Positions 20,344-31,200 of a stretch of DNA of 64,000 nucleotides are shown piece after piece; position 1 is the first letter of the stretch; each line of letters opens with the position of its first letter. The notes under the pieces are model-generated. The model was given only the letters and a program-made list of their open reading frames with translations, was not told the DNA's origin and searched no databases. The position numbers and the translations under genes were made by a program. The stretch lies in NCBI GenBank assembly GCA_903896675.1, contig CAITYU010000087.1, positions 1 to 64,000 of the forward strand, given 5' to 3'. Source of the DNA: an uncultured Planctomycetaceae bacterium (GTDB lineage: Bacteria; Planctomycetota; Planctomycetia; Planctomycetales; Planctomycetaceae).

Positions 20344-21723
20344 TCACTGCTCCAGTAGCGCCTGCACTTCATCCGCCACGTCCGCCGGAGACGCCACAAA
20401 CTCCCGCATCTCCTCGGCAGTCGAAAATACCCAGACCCGACCACGGAACAATGCCGCATGTTCCAGATCACCCTGCACGCGACGATTCGCCTGCAGCAGC
20501 TTCAATGCACAGTCACCGTCCAGCATCGGCCAGTAACGCTGAGGATTCGCTGAAAACATCTCCAGCTCTTCGGCAGTCGCAAAATACAGCAACTGCCCCT
20601 TCCACTTCAGTTGATGCCTCGAACTGCCGGCCACCACAGCCCGCGCGTCCCGAGCACTCACCAGAGAGTTGCCACCAAAAGCCGGTTGCAGCGGGGCCTG
20701 CGCTGCCGCTGTGCCGGGGCGAACCGACGCGGGGGAGTCAGCCGAACCGACAGACTTTCGCTGCGGTTTCGCTGTCGCAGCCGGCGGATTGACAGGAACA
20801 CTGCGATGCACGACATCCGGTGACTCCGTGTCACTCCAGTCATCCGGATACGCCGCCGTGTCCGAAGGTGCTCCAGCGGTGCCACTGCGTCGAGCTGCGG
20901 ACGAGTCACGGAACGATTCCGGCTCCACGATCCCGGTCGACTCACGCTCAGTCGCTCGCCCGCTCCGCCGATCTCGCGCCGCAGAATACTCTTCAGGCTC
21001 CACCGGAAACTCCGGCAATTCCTCATCACTGCTCTTCGTGCCCTGGCGGCTGATGGACTTCACTGGCAGTTGAGTGTCACGTGATGCCGGGCGTGCAGCC
21101 GGTGGCTTCGCAGCCGGCTGCTTTGCTGCCGGTGGCCTTGCAGTTCGAGCCATATCAGGTGCCGCGCGTTTGGCGGTCGCTGCAGCCGAAGGCGTCCGAC
21201 TGCCGGCAGGCGGAGTCCGCCCCGCTGTCGCAGCCGCCGGAGGCGTGCGCCCGGACGCCGCAGACGGCGCAGAACGCGCCGCCCGCGACTGACTCGCTCG
21301 CGCAGCATTCTGACGCTCCGCACGATCCAGATGCGCCTGCATCGCCTCGGCCGTCTGAAATCCCGAAATCCTGTGAATCACCTCCAGCTTCGGAGACACC
21401 ACCAGAACTGTGGGCAGTCCCCTGATCTCCAGATCCTGCAGCAGATCCTTATGCTCGTCGGCGTCCACAAGCACAGCCACGAAATCCTTCGCGACACGAT
21501 CGGCCAGCTCGGGATCCGTCCACGTTACCTTTTCCATCCGCTTGCAATAGGAACACCACGATGCCGTGAACTGCATCAGCACCGGCTGACCCGACTGCGA
21601 CGCTTCCCGCAGTGCGGCCTCAACGTCGGTCTGCCACGGAATCTGATCTGCTCTCGCCGGAACAGCCCGGCAGACGATCAGACAGACACACAGGAAGGCA
21701 GTCAGAGGCTGAAGTCCAAGCAT
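20344..21723 (-). CDS. Secreted thioredoxin-family protein with low-complexity linker and C-terminal YHS-like repeats
   Basis: Signal peptide MLGLQPLTAFLCVCLIVCRAVPARA; MQFTASWCSYCKRMEKVTW; RGLPTVLVVSP; C-term KGQLLYFATAEELEMFSANPQRYWPMLDGDCALKLL and FRGRVWVFSTAEEMREFVA. Confidence 0.82.
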   Translation of the reverse strand: MLGLQPLTAFLCVCLIVCRAVPARADQIPWQTDVEAALREASQSGQPVLMQFTASWCSYCKRMEKVTWTDPELADRVAKDFVAVLVDADEHKDLLQDLEIRGLPTVLVVSPKLEVIHRISGFQTAEAMQAHLDRAERQNAARASQSRAARSAPSAASGRTPPAAATAGRTPPAGSRTPSAAATAKRAAPDMARTARPPAAKQPAAKPPAARPASRDTQLPVKSISRQGTKSSDEELPEFPVEPEEYSAARDRRSGRATERESTGIVEPESFRDSSAARRSGTAGAPSDTAAYPDDWSDTESPDVVHRSVPVNPPAATAKPQRKSVGSADSPASVRPGTAAAQAPLQPAFGGNSLVSARDARAVVAGSSRHQLKWKGQLLYFATAEELEMFSANPQRYWPMLDGDCALKLLQANRRVQGDLEHAALFRGRVWVFSTAEEMREFVASPADVADEVQALLEQ

Positions 21724-22135
21724 GATGTCGCTCTGTATTCCGTTGAAGTCCTGACGCCGAGGACAAAACCGCAGCCCGGACATTCCTGCCCGAGACCACC
21801 GCATCCACCGCGGCGCGCACCCCGGCAGTCTGCAGCACCTTTCGTCTATCGGCCGTATCGCCGGGTTCTAACATCTGCGTTGCCCGCAAAACCTGCCCAA
21901 TTGGAATATTCCTCCGCCACTTACGCCACAGCCGCAGCCAGCCCGCAAAAACAGCTGTTCGCACCGGCAGTTTCTGCCTGTCCCGTTCCGACTCATCCCA
22001 CACACATCTCCAATCTGCAGAATTTGCTGGCCTGCTTTCCGGCTTCTGTTCGACTGCCTGGAGCAGGCAGCCTGCGCACAGTAGACTGCTCACGGCGTTT
22101 GACTGCTTCCCCTCTCACTACGAGCGAAAACCACC

Positions 22136-23224
22136 GTGCAGGTACTGGGACTGGACATCGGCGGAGCCAACATCAAAGCGGCCACCTCAGACGGTCAGTC
22201 GGAGCAACTGCCGTTTGCCATCTGGAAGTCCCCACAACTGCTGGGCGACAGGTTGCGTTCGCTGCAACTGCTGCGCTCGGTTCGCCCCGGGCTGGTTGCA
22301 CTGACAATGACGGCCGAACTGGCAGACTGTTTCGCCACACGATCTGAGGGAGTACGCCGGATCATCGAAACCGTCACCGCCGTATTTCCGGAGACGCCGG
22401 TACGAGTCTGGCTGACTTCGGGAGAATTCGCCAGTGCTGAAGACGCTGTTGATCTGCCCGAACTGGTGGCGGCGGCCAACTGGCATGCTCTGGCCACCTG
22501 GGCAGCTCGCGCGGTTCCTGCTGGACCGGCACTGCTCATCGATCTCGGTTCCACCACGACCGACCTCGTACCACTTTCCGCTGGCCTGCCGATACCAGCA
22601 GGCCTCAACGACCTGCATCGACTGGCAACCGGCGAACTGCTGTATACCGGTGCACGCCGCACACCCGTATGCGCACTCGTGCGACATCTGCCACTGCAAC
22701 TGCTGGACTCTTCCGAGCCGCAGTGGATTCCCATCGCCGCTGAAATGTTCGCCACAATCCAGGATGCCCACCTGCTGACAGGTGGGTTGCTGGAAGAACC
22801 GGAATCACTGGATACGGCTGACGGGCGACCGGCCACCCGGCTCGCCGCTCGGAATCGCCTCGCTCACCAGTTTTGCTGTGACGAATCCGATCTTTCTGCG
22901 GATCAGTTGACGGCCGCCGCTGAGTGGCTCGTGGAACAGCAGATTCAGTTGCTGCAGCAGGCGATTGCCGCCCGCCTGGATTCCCTTGCCGCAGGGCATC
23001 CGGACCAGTCGCAGGGAATCCGCGTGCTGATCAGCGGCAGTGGCTCGTGGCTGGCCGCCAGGGTGCTGGACGAAATGGGGGATCCCCGAGTGGCTGAAGT
23101 GCTGAATCTGTCTGAGATGTTTGTCAGCAACGTCAGTGTCTGTGCACCGGCATTTGCCGTGGCCCGCCTCGCGGCTGAACGCTGCTGGGATGACCTGCTG
23201 CCCATGCAGCAGTGGCTGGGTTGA
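22136..23224 (+). CDS. Hydantoinase/oxoprolinase-family, H4MPT-linked C1-transfer pathway protein
   Basis: VLGLDIGGANIKAATSDG; LVALTMTAELADCFATRSEGVRRI; LLIDLGSTTTDLVPL; GTG start. Confidence 0.78.
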   Translation: MQVLGLDIGGANIKAATSDGQSEQLPFAIWKSPQLLGDRLRSLQLLRSVRPGLVALTMTAELADCFATRSEGVRRIIETVTAVFPETPVRVWLTSGEFASAEDAVDLPELVAAANWHALATWAARAVPAGPALLIDLGSTTTDLVPLSAGLPIPAGLNDLHRLATGELLYTGARRTPVCALVRHLPLQLLDSSEPQWIPIAAEMFATIQDAHLLTGGLLEEPESLDTADGRPATRLAARNRLAHQFCCDESDLSADQLTAAAEWLVEQQIQLLQQAIAARLDSLAAGHPDQSQGIRVLISGSGSWLAARVLDEMGDPRVAEVLNLSEMFVSNVSVCAPAFAVARLAAERCWDDLLPMQQWLG

Positions 23225-23236
23225 AGGAAAACAGGC

Positions 23237-24874
23237 ATGCAACACAGACAGCTCACAATTCCACTGCAGAATCGCTATCTGGTGCCGGCACACCCCGGTC
23301 GCGTACCGCACCTGTTTACGGATGTGCTGATCATCGGCGGCGGGATCGCCGGCATTCGCGCTGCCCTCGCCGTGGACCCGTCGCTGCGTGTCATTGTCAT
23401 CACCAAAGACTCACTGCAGCACTCCAACAGCGCTTACGCTCAGGGCGGCATTGCCGGTGCACTGGACCCGCTGGACGACTACGCCAGCCACATGTCGGAC
23501 ACTCTGGCAGCCGGCAAGGGACTATGCCATGCCGACGTGGTGGATCTGGTGGTGCGTGAAGCTCCTCAGCGAATTCTTGAGCTGGCTCAGTTCGGTGCTC
23601 AGTTTGACAAGGTGGACGGCGAGCTGGCGCTGACGCTGGAGGGTGGCCACAGTCATGCCCGCGTGGCCCACGCGCTGGGCGACGCCACGGGGCTTGAAGT
23701 CATGCGTGCCATGAACCAGCTCGCGCTGTCGAAGTCGCACATCGACTTCTGGCCGAAAACCTTTACGCTGGACCTGCTGACGCTCGGACAGTCCTGCCGC
23801 GGAGCACTGGTCTGGAACCAGAACCACGGGCGTACTTTCATCTGGGCCAAGCAGACAATTCTGTGCACGGGCGGAGCAGGGGCCCTGTATCGGGAAACCA
23901 CAAATCCGCAGATCGCGACAGCTGATGGTCATGCGGCCGCAATGCGTGCCGGCTGTGTGGTGCGTGACATGGAGTTTATGCAGTTCCATCCCACGGTTCT
24001 GTATATCGCCGGCAGTTCGCGACACCTGATCACCGAAGCAGTCCGCGGTGAGGGCGCACACCTGGTCGATTGCCACGGACACCGCTTCATGGCCGACTAT
24101 GATGCAGCGGGAGAACTGGCTCCGCGGGACGTTGTCAGCCAGGCGATTACCGCCCAGATGGCTCGCACTCAGCACCCCTGCGTCTACCTCGACCTCTCGT
24201 CCATCGGTGCTGAAAAAGTGCGGCAGAGGTTTCCGCATATCGGACGAGTCTGCGCGGATTTCGGACTCGACCTCACTCGCGATCGCGTGCCGGTTCGACC
24301 GGGTGCGCACTATATGATCGGCGGAGTCATTACGGATCTCGATGGTCGCACTTCGCTGCAGAATCTGTGGGCGGCCGGCGAAGTCACTTCCACGGGACTG
24401 CACGGAGCCAATCGGCTGGCCAGCAACAGTCTGCTGGAGGGAGTCGTGTTCGGGCTTCGCTGCGGTGTCAATGCTTCGAACGCCGCACTGGGACTTCCCG
24501 ACAACTTCGCGGTTCCCGCAATCGATTGGCAGCCCGAGCGACGGGATCCTGATGAACAGCAGCAACTGGACATCGCCGACATTCGCAATTCTCTGCGGAG
24601 TCTGATGGGGCGCAGCGTCGGGATAGTTCGGAATGAGCAGGACCTGGCGGCCGCCTGCAGTCAGCTCGACTTCTGGTCAGGCTACGTCTGCCGTCGCGTG
24701 CTGACCGAGCAATCGGGCTGGGAACTGCAGAACATGATGCTGGTGGGTCGCGCGATGGCGGCTGCAGCACTGGAACGGCGGGAAAGTCGCGGGGTACATT
24801 CAAGATCTGACTTCCCGACGCCACTCGAAGAACAGCGCAGCCACATTCAGGTTCGCTGCGAGCGTGCAGGGTAG
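23237..24874 (+). CDS. nadB: L-aspartate oxidase
   Basis: DVLIIGGGIAGIRAALAV; NSAYAQGGIAGAL; MEFMQFHPTVLY; GEVTSTGLHGANRLASNSLLEGVVFG. Confidence 0.95.
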   Translation: MQHRQLTIPLQNRYLVPAHPGRVPHLFTDVLIIGGGIAGIRAALAVDPSLRVIVITKDSLQHSNSAYAQGGIAGALDPLDDYASHMSDTLAAGKGLCHADVVDLVVREAPQRILELAQFGAQFDKVDGELALTLEGGHSHARVAHALGDATGLEVMRAMNQLALSKSHIDFWPKTFTLDLLTLGQSCRGALVWNQNHGRTFIWAKQTILCTGGAGALYRETTNPQIATADGHAAAMRAGCVVRDMEFMQFHPTVLYIAGSSRHLITEAVRGEGAHLVDCHGHRFMADYDAAGELAPRDVVSQAITAQMARTQHPCVYLDLSSIGAEKVRQRFPHIGRVCADFGLDLTRDRVPVRPGAHYMIGGVITDLDGRTSLQNLWAAGEVTSTGLHGANRLASNSLLEGVVFGLRCGVNASNAALGLPDNFAVPAIDWQPERRDPDEQQQLDIADIRNSLRSLMGRSVGIVRNEQDLAAACSQLDFWSGYVCRRVLTEQSGWELQNMMLVGRAMAAAALERRESRGVHSRSDFPTPLEEQRSHIQVRCERAG

Positions 24875-24990
24875 GGCGGACCGAACCCAGGTGTCGGCAC
24901 CTGCGTTTGCACACTTGATTCTCAGCAGAATTCTGAGTGAAATCGGGGGATAGACCGCCCGGACGACACAATTTTCACAGGCTCAACCTG

Positions 24991-26919
24991 ATGACTCACA
25001 CTCTGATCACGCTGCTGCTCCTGATTATGCAGGCCGGTGGTGGCGGAAATTTCGGCAGCAGTGGTGGTGGCAGCGATGGCGGCGGGTTCGGTGGCTCATC
25101 GGGGGGCGTTGGCGACTTCTACCACAGTGACTCTGGCAGCCATTCAGCACGCCCGCTCAGTCGGCTCGAAATGGTGCTGTTCGCTTTCGTAATCATGGCT
25201 GTCCTCGGCTTCAAGCTCTTCGAGTTGTGGCAGTCCGCACAGGCTCCGACAGTAACGCGGGAAGTTCGTGCCGGACTGAAACGTCAGAATCGCAAACGAC
25301 GAGAATCGCTGCTGCTCGAAGTGCAGCAGGCAGACCCGCTGTTCTCCGAACAGCAGTTCCTCGACCGCTGCTCGCAGGCGTTCGCTCTGATTCAGAAGTG
25401 CTGGGCACTGCACAATCTGGCGGACTGCCGCGCCATGCTGTCCGATGCCGTGCACGCCCGTTTTCAGCTGTACCTGAAAATGCAGCAGGCCGAACGGGTG
25501 CATCATCGCATTGACCAGTTGGACGTGATCGACGCCCGCATCGTGGCGATCAGCACAGACCCGCCATTTGATACCATTCACGTGCAGTTCACCGCGTCAG
25601 CACTGATCCGGGAAGAACCGCTGGATCAGATGCACAAATCCGCATGGAATGTTCCACGAAAATCCTTCTCCGAAGTCTGGACATTTGTCAGACGTCGCGG
25701 AGCTCTGACATCCCTGCAGCGGTCACTGCTCACAGGTCAGTGTCCCCACTGTGGTGCGCAACTTGTAATCACTGACAGCAATCAGTGCCCCCACTGTCAG
25801 TCCTTCGTGCATGCGGGTTACGACGACTGGGTGCTGTGCGAAATCACTCAGGACAGCGAATGGATCGTGACCGAATCGGCAGCTCAGATTCCCGGCTGGG
25901 ACCAGTTGCAGCAGCGCGATCCTGCACTCAGCCTCGCACAGATTGAAGATCGGACATCCGTCGTGTTCTGGCGCTGCCTGCTGTCACTGTACTTCCAGGA
26001 CCCGCAGCTGTCACTGCCGGTACTCTGGTCGAACAGCGCCGGATTTCCGCAACCGTGGCAGGTCGCAAACAATGGCTTCTGGAAACTGCCGGCAGTCGGC
26101 TCCGTGCAACTGCTGCGCTGCCTGCCGGCAGTTCAGGAAAGCGACGAAGACCGCGTGGTGGTCCTGCTGCGCTGGTCCGGCACTCGTGCCTGCGGAGACC
26201 GCTCCAGACCACACCTGCTCAGCCGACAAATGCTGTTTCCGCACGAACTGACTCTGGTGCGGCGACGCGGAGCACTGTCAAAACTTGAAGACACCTTCCA
26301 CACATACAGCTGTCGTGCCTGCGCCGCCCCGATTGATATCGCAGCCACTGACAACTGCCGCTGGTGCGGGAAATCGCTCAATGACGGCAGTTACGACTGG
26401 GTCCTCGAATCGGTCGCCCCACAGAGCCTCTGGCAGACTCCACCCCAGCTCGATCGCACCATCACAAAACCAACCACACTCGCGGCTCCGGATGTCGATC
26501 CGGACCATACTCCACCACACCTGCCCGCATGGCAGCAGAATTCCGCATGGCAGTCGACCACGATGGCTCCGGAACAGATCATCGCCTGCACAGCCGCCAT
26601 GCTGCAGGCCGACGGACAACTGGTGGAAGCCGAACAGCGGTTTCTCAGGGAACTGGCCAGCCGGCTGAGCCTGACAGATGTACGCTTCGATCAGGCGCTC
26701 ACGCTGTCCGAAACCGCCCTGCAGCAGCCACCCTCAACCACTCAACTGGAACTCTTCCTGCAGGATCTGATTCGTGTTGCGTTTGTCGATGGTCGGATGA
26801 CCCGCGAAGAGCGCGCGATTCTGAAACGCATTTCATTACCCTTGAAATGGTCCAGCACCACCCTGAATCAGCAGATTCAGGCTGTCCGCAACAGCATCAT
26901 TCGCCGATCGAAAACATGA
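24991..26919 (+). CDS. Membrane-anchored protein with Tim44-like region, two zinc ribbons and C-terminal TerB-like domain
   Basis: N-term TM plus Gly/Ser-rich stretch; CPHCG...CPHCQ and CRAC...CRWCG; C-term ACTAAMLQADGQLVEAEQRFLRELASRL. Confidence 0.7.
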   Translation: MTHTLITLLLLIMQAGGGGNFGSSGGGSDGGGFGGSSGGVGDFYHSDSGSHSARPLSRLEMVLFAFVIMAVLGFKLFELWQSAQAPTVTREVRAGLKRQNRKRRESLLLEVQQADPLFSEQQFLDRCSQAFALIQKCWALHNLADCRAMLSDAVHARFQLYLKMQQAERVHHRIDQLDVIDARIVAISTDPPFDTIHVQFTASALIREEPLDQMHKSAWNVPRKSFSEVWTFVRRRGALTSLQRSLLTGQCPHCGAQLVITDSNQCPHCQSFVHAGYDDWVLCEITQDSEWIVTESAAQIPGWDQLQQRDPALSLAQIEDRTSVVFWRCLLSLYFQDPQLSLPVLWSNSAGFPQPWQVANNGFWKLPAVGSVQLLRCLPAVQESDEDRVVVLLRWSGTRACGDRSRPHLLSRQMLFPHELTLVRRRGALSKLEDTFHTYSCRACAAPIDIAATDNCRWCGKSLNDGSYDWVLESVAPQSLWQTPPQLDRTITKPTTLAAPDVDPDHTPPHLPAWQQNSAWQSTTMAPEQIIACTAAMLQADGQLVEAEQRFLRELASRLSLTDVRFDQALTLSETALQQPPSTTQLELFLQDLIRVAFVDGRMTREERAILKRISLPLKWSSTTLNQQIQAVRNSIIRRSKT

Positions 26920-27069
26920 GCCACCCTGCGGCCCAGGGATTGCCATGGCTGCCACACTGTCGCCTTTTTTCAACAAATCCTCAAATTCTGCCCGACTCCC
27001 GGCCAACCAACGAAACCCGCTCGGATTCCCGTTGCAATCATGAAAACCTCTGTTCCATGGCAAACTGAT

Positions 27070-27090
27070 CTGCCGAAACCCGGCAGTTTT
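27070..27090 (+). terminator. Weak terminator-like hairpin
   Basis: ctgccg-aaacc-cggcag followed by tttt, 150 bp after stop of the preceding gene. Confidence 0.35.
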
Positions 27091-27160
27091 CGCTAACATT
27101 CGCAGCCGGGTCGGCACACGAAATTCCGCGTTTCTTCCATCACTTGCAGCGTATCTGAAC

Positions 27161-28168
27161 ATGGCTCGGATTCTTGTCACCGGTGCGGCGGGTTTCATCG
27201 GCATGCACACGTCCGCAGCCCTGCTGGCTCGCGGTGATCAGGTTGTCGGCATTGATAACCTGAATGACTACTACTCGCCACAACTGAAACTCGACCGACT
27301 GGCTCAGCTTTCAGGAAAAAACGGCTTCTCCTTTCAGAAGCTGGCTCTTGAAGATCGCCACGGGATGGAACAACTGTTTCGGCAGCATCAGTTCGATTCC
27401 GTCATCCATCTGGCGGCTCAGGCCGGCGTCCGCTACTCGCTGTCCAATCCGCACGCCTACGCAGACTCCAACCTCACCGGCTTCGTCAATATCCTTGAAG
27501 CCTGTCGGCACCACCGCATCGCTCACCTCACTTACGCCTCTTCCAGCTCCGTCTACGGTGCCAACCGAAAATCGCCGTTTTCGGTCGAAGATCGTGTGGA
27601 CCATCCGGTCAGCCTGTATGCCGCAACCAAAAAGGCCAATGAACTGATGGCTCACACGTACAGCCATCTCTTCGGTCTTCCAACCACCGGTCTGCGATTC
27701 TTCACCGTCTACGGCCCCTGGGGCCGTCCGGACATGGCTATGTGGCTGTTCACGGAAGCTATCCTCGCAGGACGTGCCATCGACGTTTTCAATCACGGTC
27801 GCATGCAGCGCGATTTCACTTACATCGATGATATTGTCGAAGGCGTAGTTCGCACCAACGATCTGATTCCACAGGCTGCTGATCCCTCAACCGTGGAAAA
27901 CTCCGGAACCGCCGCCCCGTGGCGGGTCTATAACATCGGCAACAATCAGCCGGTTCAACTGCTGCGACTCATCGAAACTCTGGAACAGGCCATCGGTCGC
28001 ACAGCCGAAAAAAGATTTCTGCCGATGCAGCCCGGAGATGTGGAATCGACCTGCGCCGACATTCACGCTCTGCAGGCTGCCACAGGTTTCCGCCCGGATA
28101 CTCCCATCCAGACCGGCGTCCGACGATTCGTGGACTGGTACCGTGCTTATCACGGCATACCGCGCTGA
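27161..28168 (+). CDS. NAD-dependent epimerase (UDP-glucuronate 4-epimerase-like)
   Basis: RILVTGAAGFIGMHTSAALLARGDQVVGIDNLNDYY; YAATKKANELMAHTYSHLFGLPTTGLRFFTVYGPWGRPDMA. Confidence 0.93.
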   Translation: MARILVTGAAGFIGMHTSAALLARGDQVVGIDNLNDYYSPQLKLDRLAQLSGKNGFSFQKLALEDRHGMEQLFRQHQFDSVIHLAAQAGVRYSLSNPHAYADSNLTGFVNILEACRHHRIAHLTYASSSSVYGANRKSPFSVEDRVDHPVSLYAATKKANELMAHTYSHLFGLPTTGLRFFTVYGPWGRPDMAMWLFTEAILAGRAIDVFNHGRMQRDFTYIDDIVEGVVRTNDLIPQAADPSTVENSGTAAPWRVYNIGNNQPVQLLRLIETLEQAIGRTAEKRFLPMQPGDVESTCADIHALQAATGFRPDTPIQTGVRRFVDWYRAYHGIPR

Positions 28169-28290
28169 ACCGCACGCGATTCCCGATCATTCAGGGACGT
28201 TCTGTGTTTTCCACAGCACGGAAAGTGGTATGCTGTACCGCACCGTCGCCAGACGGACCACCCACCACGGTTCTGCCCGGATAACCCCCC

Positions 28291-31200
28291 ATGTCTCGCC
28301 CGGCAATCCCTCGCGTTCCTGCAGCCACTGGGTTGCTTCTGCTGCTCACACTGCTGCTCAGCCCGTCGCTCCCGGCCACCTCGGCTCAGGATTCCACAAC
28401 TCCTGCCTCGGTCGATTTTGATTCGCAGATCGCACCACTGCTCGCAGCCAACTGCCTCGGCTGCCACGGCACTGATGACCCCAAAGGGGGCCTGAATCTG
28501 ACAACTCCTGCCGGCTTTCGCAAAGGCGGTGATTCCGGCAGCCCATTCAATGCCGATCAGCCAGACAGCAGTCTGCTGCTGCAACGAGTCCTGCAGGGTG
28601 AAATGCCGCCCGAAAAACCTCTGACCGCCGCTCAGCAGCAGATGCTGACACTGTGGGTCCGTAATGGCGCTCACTGGGGTACCGACCCCATCGACCCCCA
28701 TCGGTACTCCAGCGAAACTCGCGCCGGACTCGACTGGTGGTCACTTCAGCCACTGCAGACTGTCCCCCTCGAAAATCCCACCACAAAACACTCCATCGAT
28801 GCATTCGTCGATGCTCAACTCTCTGAACATGGCCTGCACCGCTCCCCACAGGCCGATCGTCGCACCCTCATTCGTCGACTCTCCTTCGACCTGCTGGGAC
28901 TGCCACCCGAACCCGCGGAAGTTGCAGTCTTCCTCGCCGATGACACTCCTCAGGCATGGGAACGACTCGTCGACCGCATGCTGGCATCACCGCACTATGG
29001 CGAACGCTGGGCACGGCACTGGCTGGATGTTGTGCGTTTCGGGGAAAGCAACGGCTTCGAATATGACGAACCCAGGGATAACGCCTGGCCCTACCGCAAC
29101 TGGTTGATCGACGCTTTCAATCAGGACCTGCCCTACGACCAGTTCACCAGACTGCAGATCGCCGGCGATGTTATGCAGCCACAGGATCCACACGCAGCAG
29201 CGGCCGCCGGATTTCTTGTTGCAGGAGCACACAATACGACACTGCCCTCCAGCGAAAAAATGCGACAGTCCATGGCGCAGGATGAAATGGAAGACCTCGT
29301 GGGCACAGTCGGACAGACATTTCTCGGACTCACTGTGAATTGTGCACGCTGCCACGATCACAAATTTGATCCCATCTCCGCACGTGAATACTACAGCTTT
29401 GCCGCAGCCCTCGCCGGCGTTCGACATGGCACGCGCGACCTGCAGATCCCGCCCTCCTCGGCCCAGCAGCAACTGCTGCAGCAGACGGAACAGACCCTGC
29501 GGTCGACTGCAGAACAACAGCAGCAGCTGTTGGCCCCGGTGATCGCCGCCATCCTGAAAAAACGACAGCAGGGACAGCCCGCCACAGTCACTCCACCGCA
29601 GCCCATGGCAGCATGGGAATTCAGCGGCGATCTGCAGGATAGTCTCGGCAGCCTGCATGGCACTGCCCGCGGAACCGCCACCGTCAGTGATGGCAGCCTG
29701 CACCTCGATGGCGCAGGCTCCTTCGTTGAAACTCCCCCACTACCGCAGGAAATCCGCCAGAAAACCCTGGAAGCATGGGTGCGGCTGAAAACATACGACC
29801 AGGGTGGTGGTGCTGCCGTCAGTCTGCAAACCACCGATGGCAGCGTCTTCGATGCCATCGTTTACGCAGAACGCGAACCACGTCGCTGGATGGCCGGCAG
29901 TAACGGCTTCGCACGAACCGCACCATTCAACGGCATCGACGAAGTCGAAGCACAGGACCGCTTCATACACGTCGCCATCGTCTACCAGCAGGATGGTTCC
30001 ATCATCGGCTACAGAGAAGGACAACCCTACGGCACGGCCTTTCGGCCAGGTGATCTGCAGATCTACGCTCCAGGATCCGCACAGCTCGTTTTCGGACTCC
30101 GACACGGACCTCCGGGAGGCAATCGGCTGCTGCAGGGCAGCATCGATCGAGTACAGTTTTATGATCGCGCTCTGACACCCGACGAAATCGCAGCCTCAGC
30201 CTTCGCCCGTGGTGCACAGAGCGTGCCCAAAGCAGAACTCCTCGCCGCCCTGACAGAGACACAGCGCAGCCGCCTGCTGGAACTTGAACAGCAGCAGCAG
30301 TCAGCCCGCTCGCTGCTCCGCAGCCTGCAGGAACAGCAGCAGACCTCACTCTACACCTGTGTTTCCGCCGATCCCGGAATCACTCACGTGCTGAAACGCG
30401 GAGACGTCTCGCTGCGCGGGGATGTCGTCGCACCCGCCGGTCTCCGCGCCGTCCCCGGGGCCCCCGCCGATTTCCAGCTGCCACCCAATGCAACCGATCA
30501 TGACCGACGAATTGCCCTCGCCGCATGGATCACACACCCCGAAAATCACCTGTTCGCCCGTGTCATGACCAACCGCGTCTGGCACTATCACTTCGGACAG
30601 GGAATCGTACCAACCCCCGGAGATTTCGGATTCAATGGCGGACGACCCAGCCACCCCGAACTGCTCGACTGGCTCGCTGGTGAGTTCCAGCGCAGCGGAT
30701 TCCTGCTCAAACCGCTGCATCGACTGATCGTCACCTCCGAAACATGGAAACAATCATCACTGCCACGGCCTGAGGCACGATCCATCGATGCAGACAATCG
30801 CCTGCTGTACCGCAAAACTCCACAACGCCTTGAAGCCGAGTCACTGCGGGATGCCATGCTGGCTGTCGCCGGAGTACTTGATCGCACGGTCGGCGGACGC
30901 GGCTATCGGGATATGCGACACTTCAAATTCAAGGGCAGCAACTTCTATGACCCTCTGATCGAAGACGGCAATGCGGGCTGGCGACGAACCATCTACCGGT
31001 TCGTACCGCGTGGAGGCCGCAATCCGTTCCTCGATACCTTCGACTGCCCCGATCCGTCTGCAGCCGCCCAGCGTCGCCCGGTCACCACCACGCCGCTGCA
31101 GGCCCTCGCTCTGCTCAACAACGACCTTGTATTTCGACTGGCCGACACACTGGCAGAACGCGCTCACCGCGAAACCGCGCAGGACCAGCAGGCTCAGATC

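Noticed and set aside
21620-22093. 157-aa - strand ORF upstream of the thioredoxin gene
   Set aside because: Overlaps the thioredoxin N-terminus out of frame; no recognisable features
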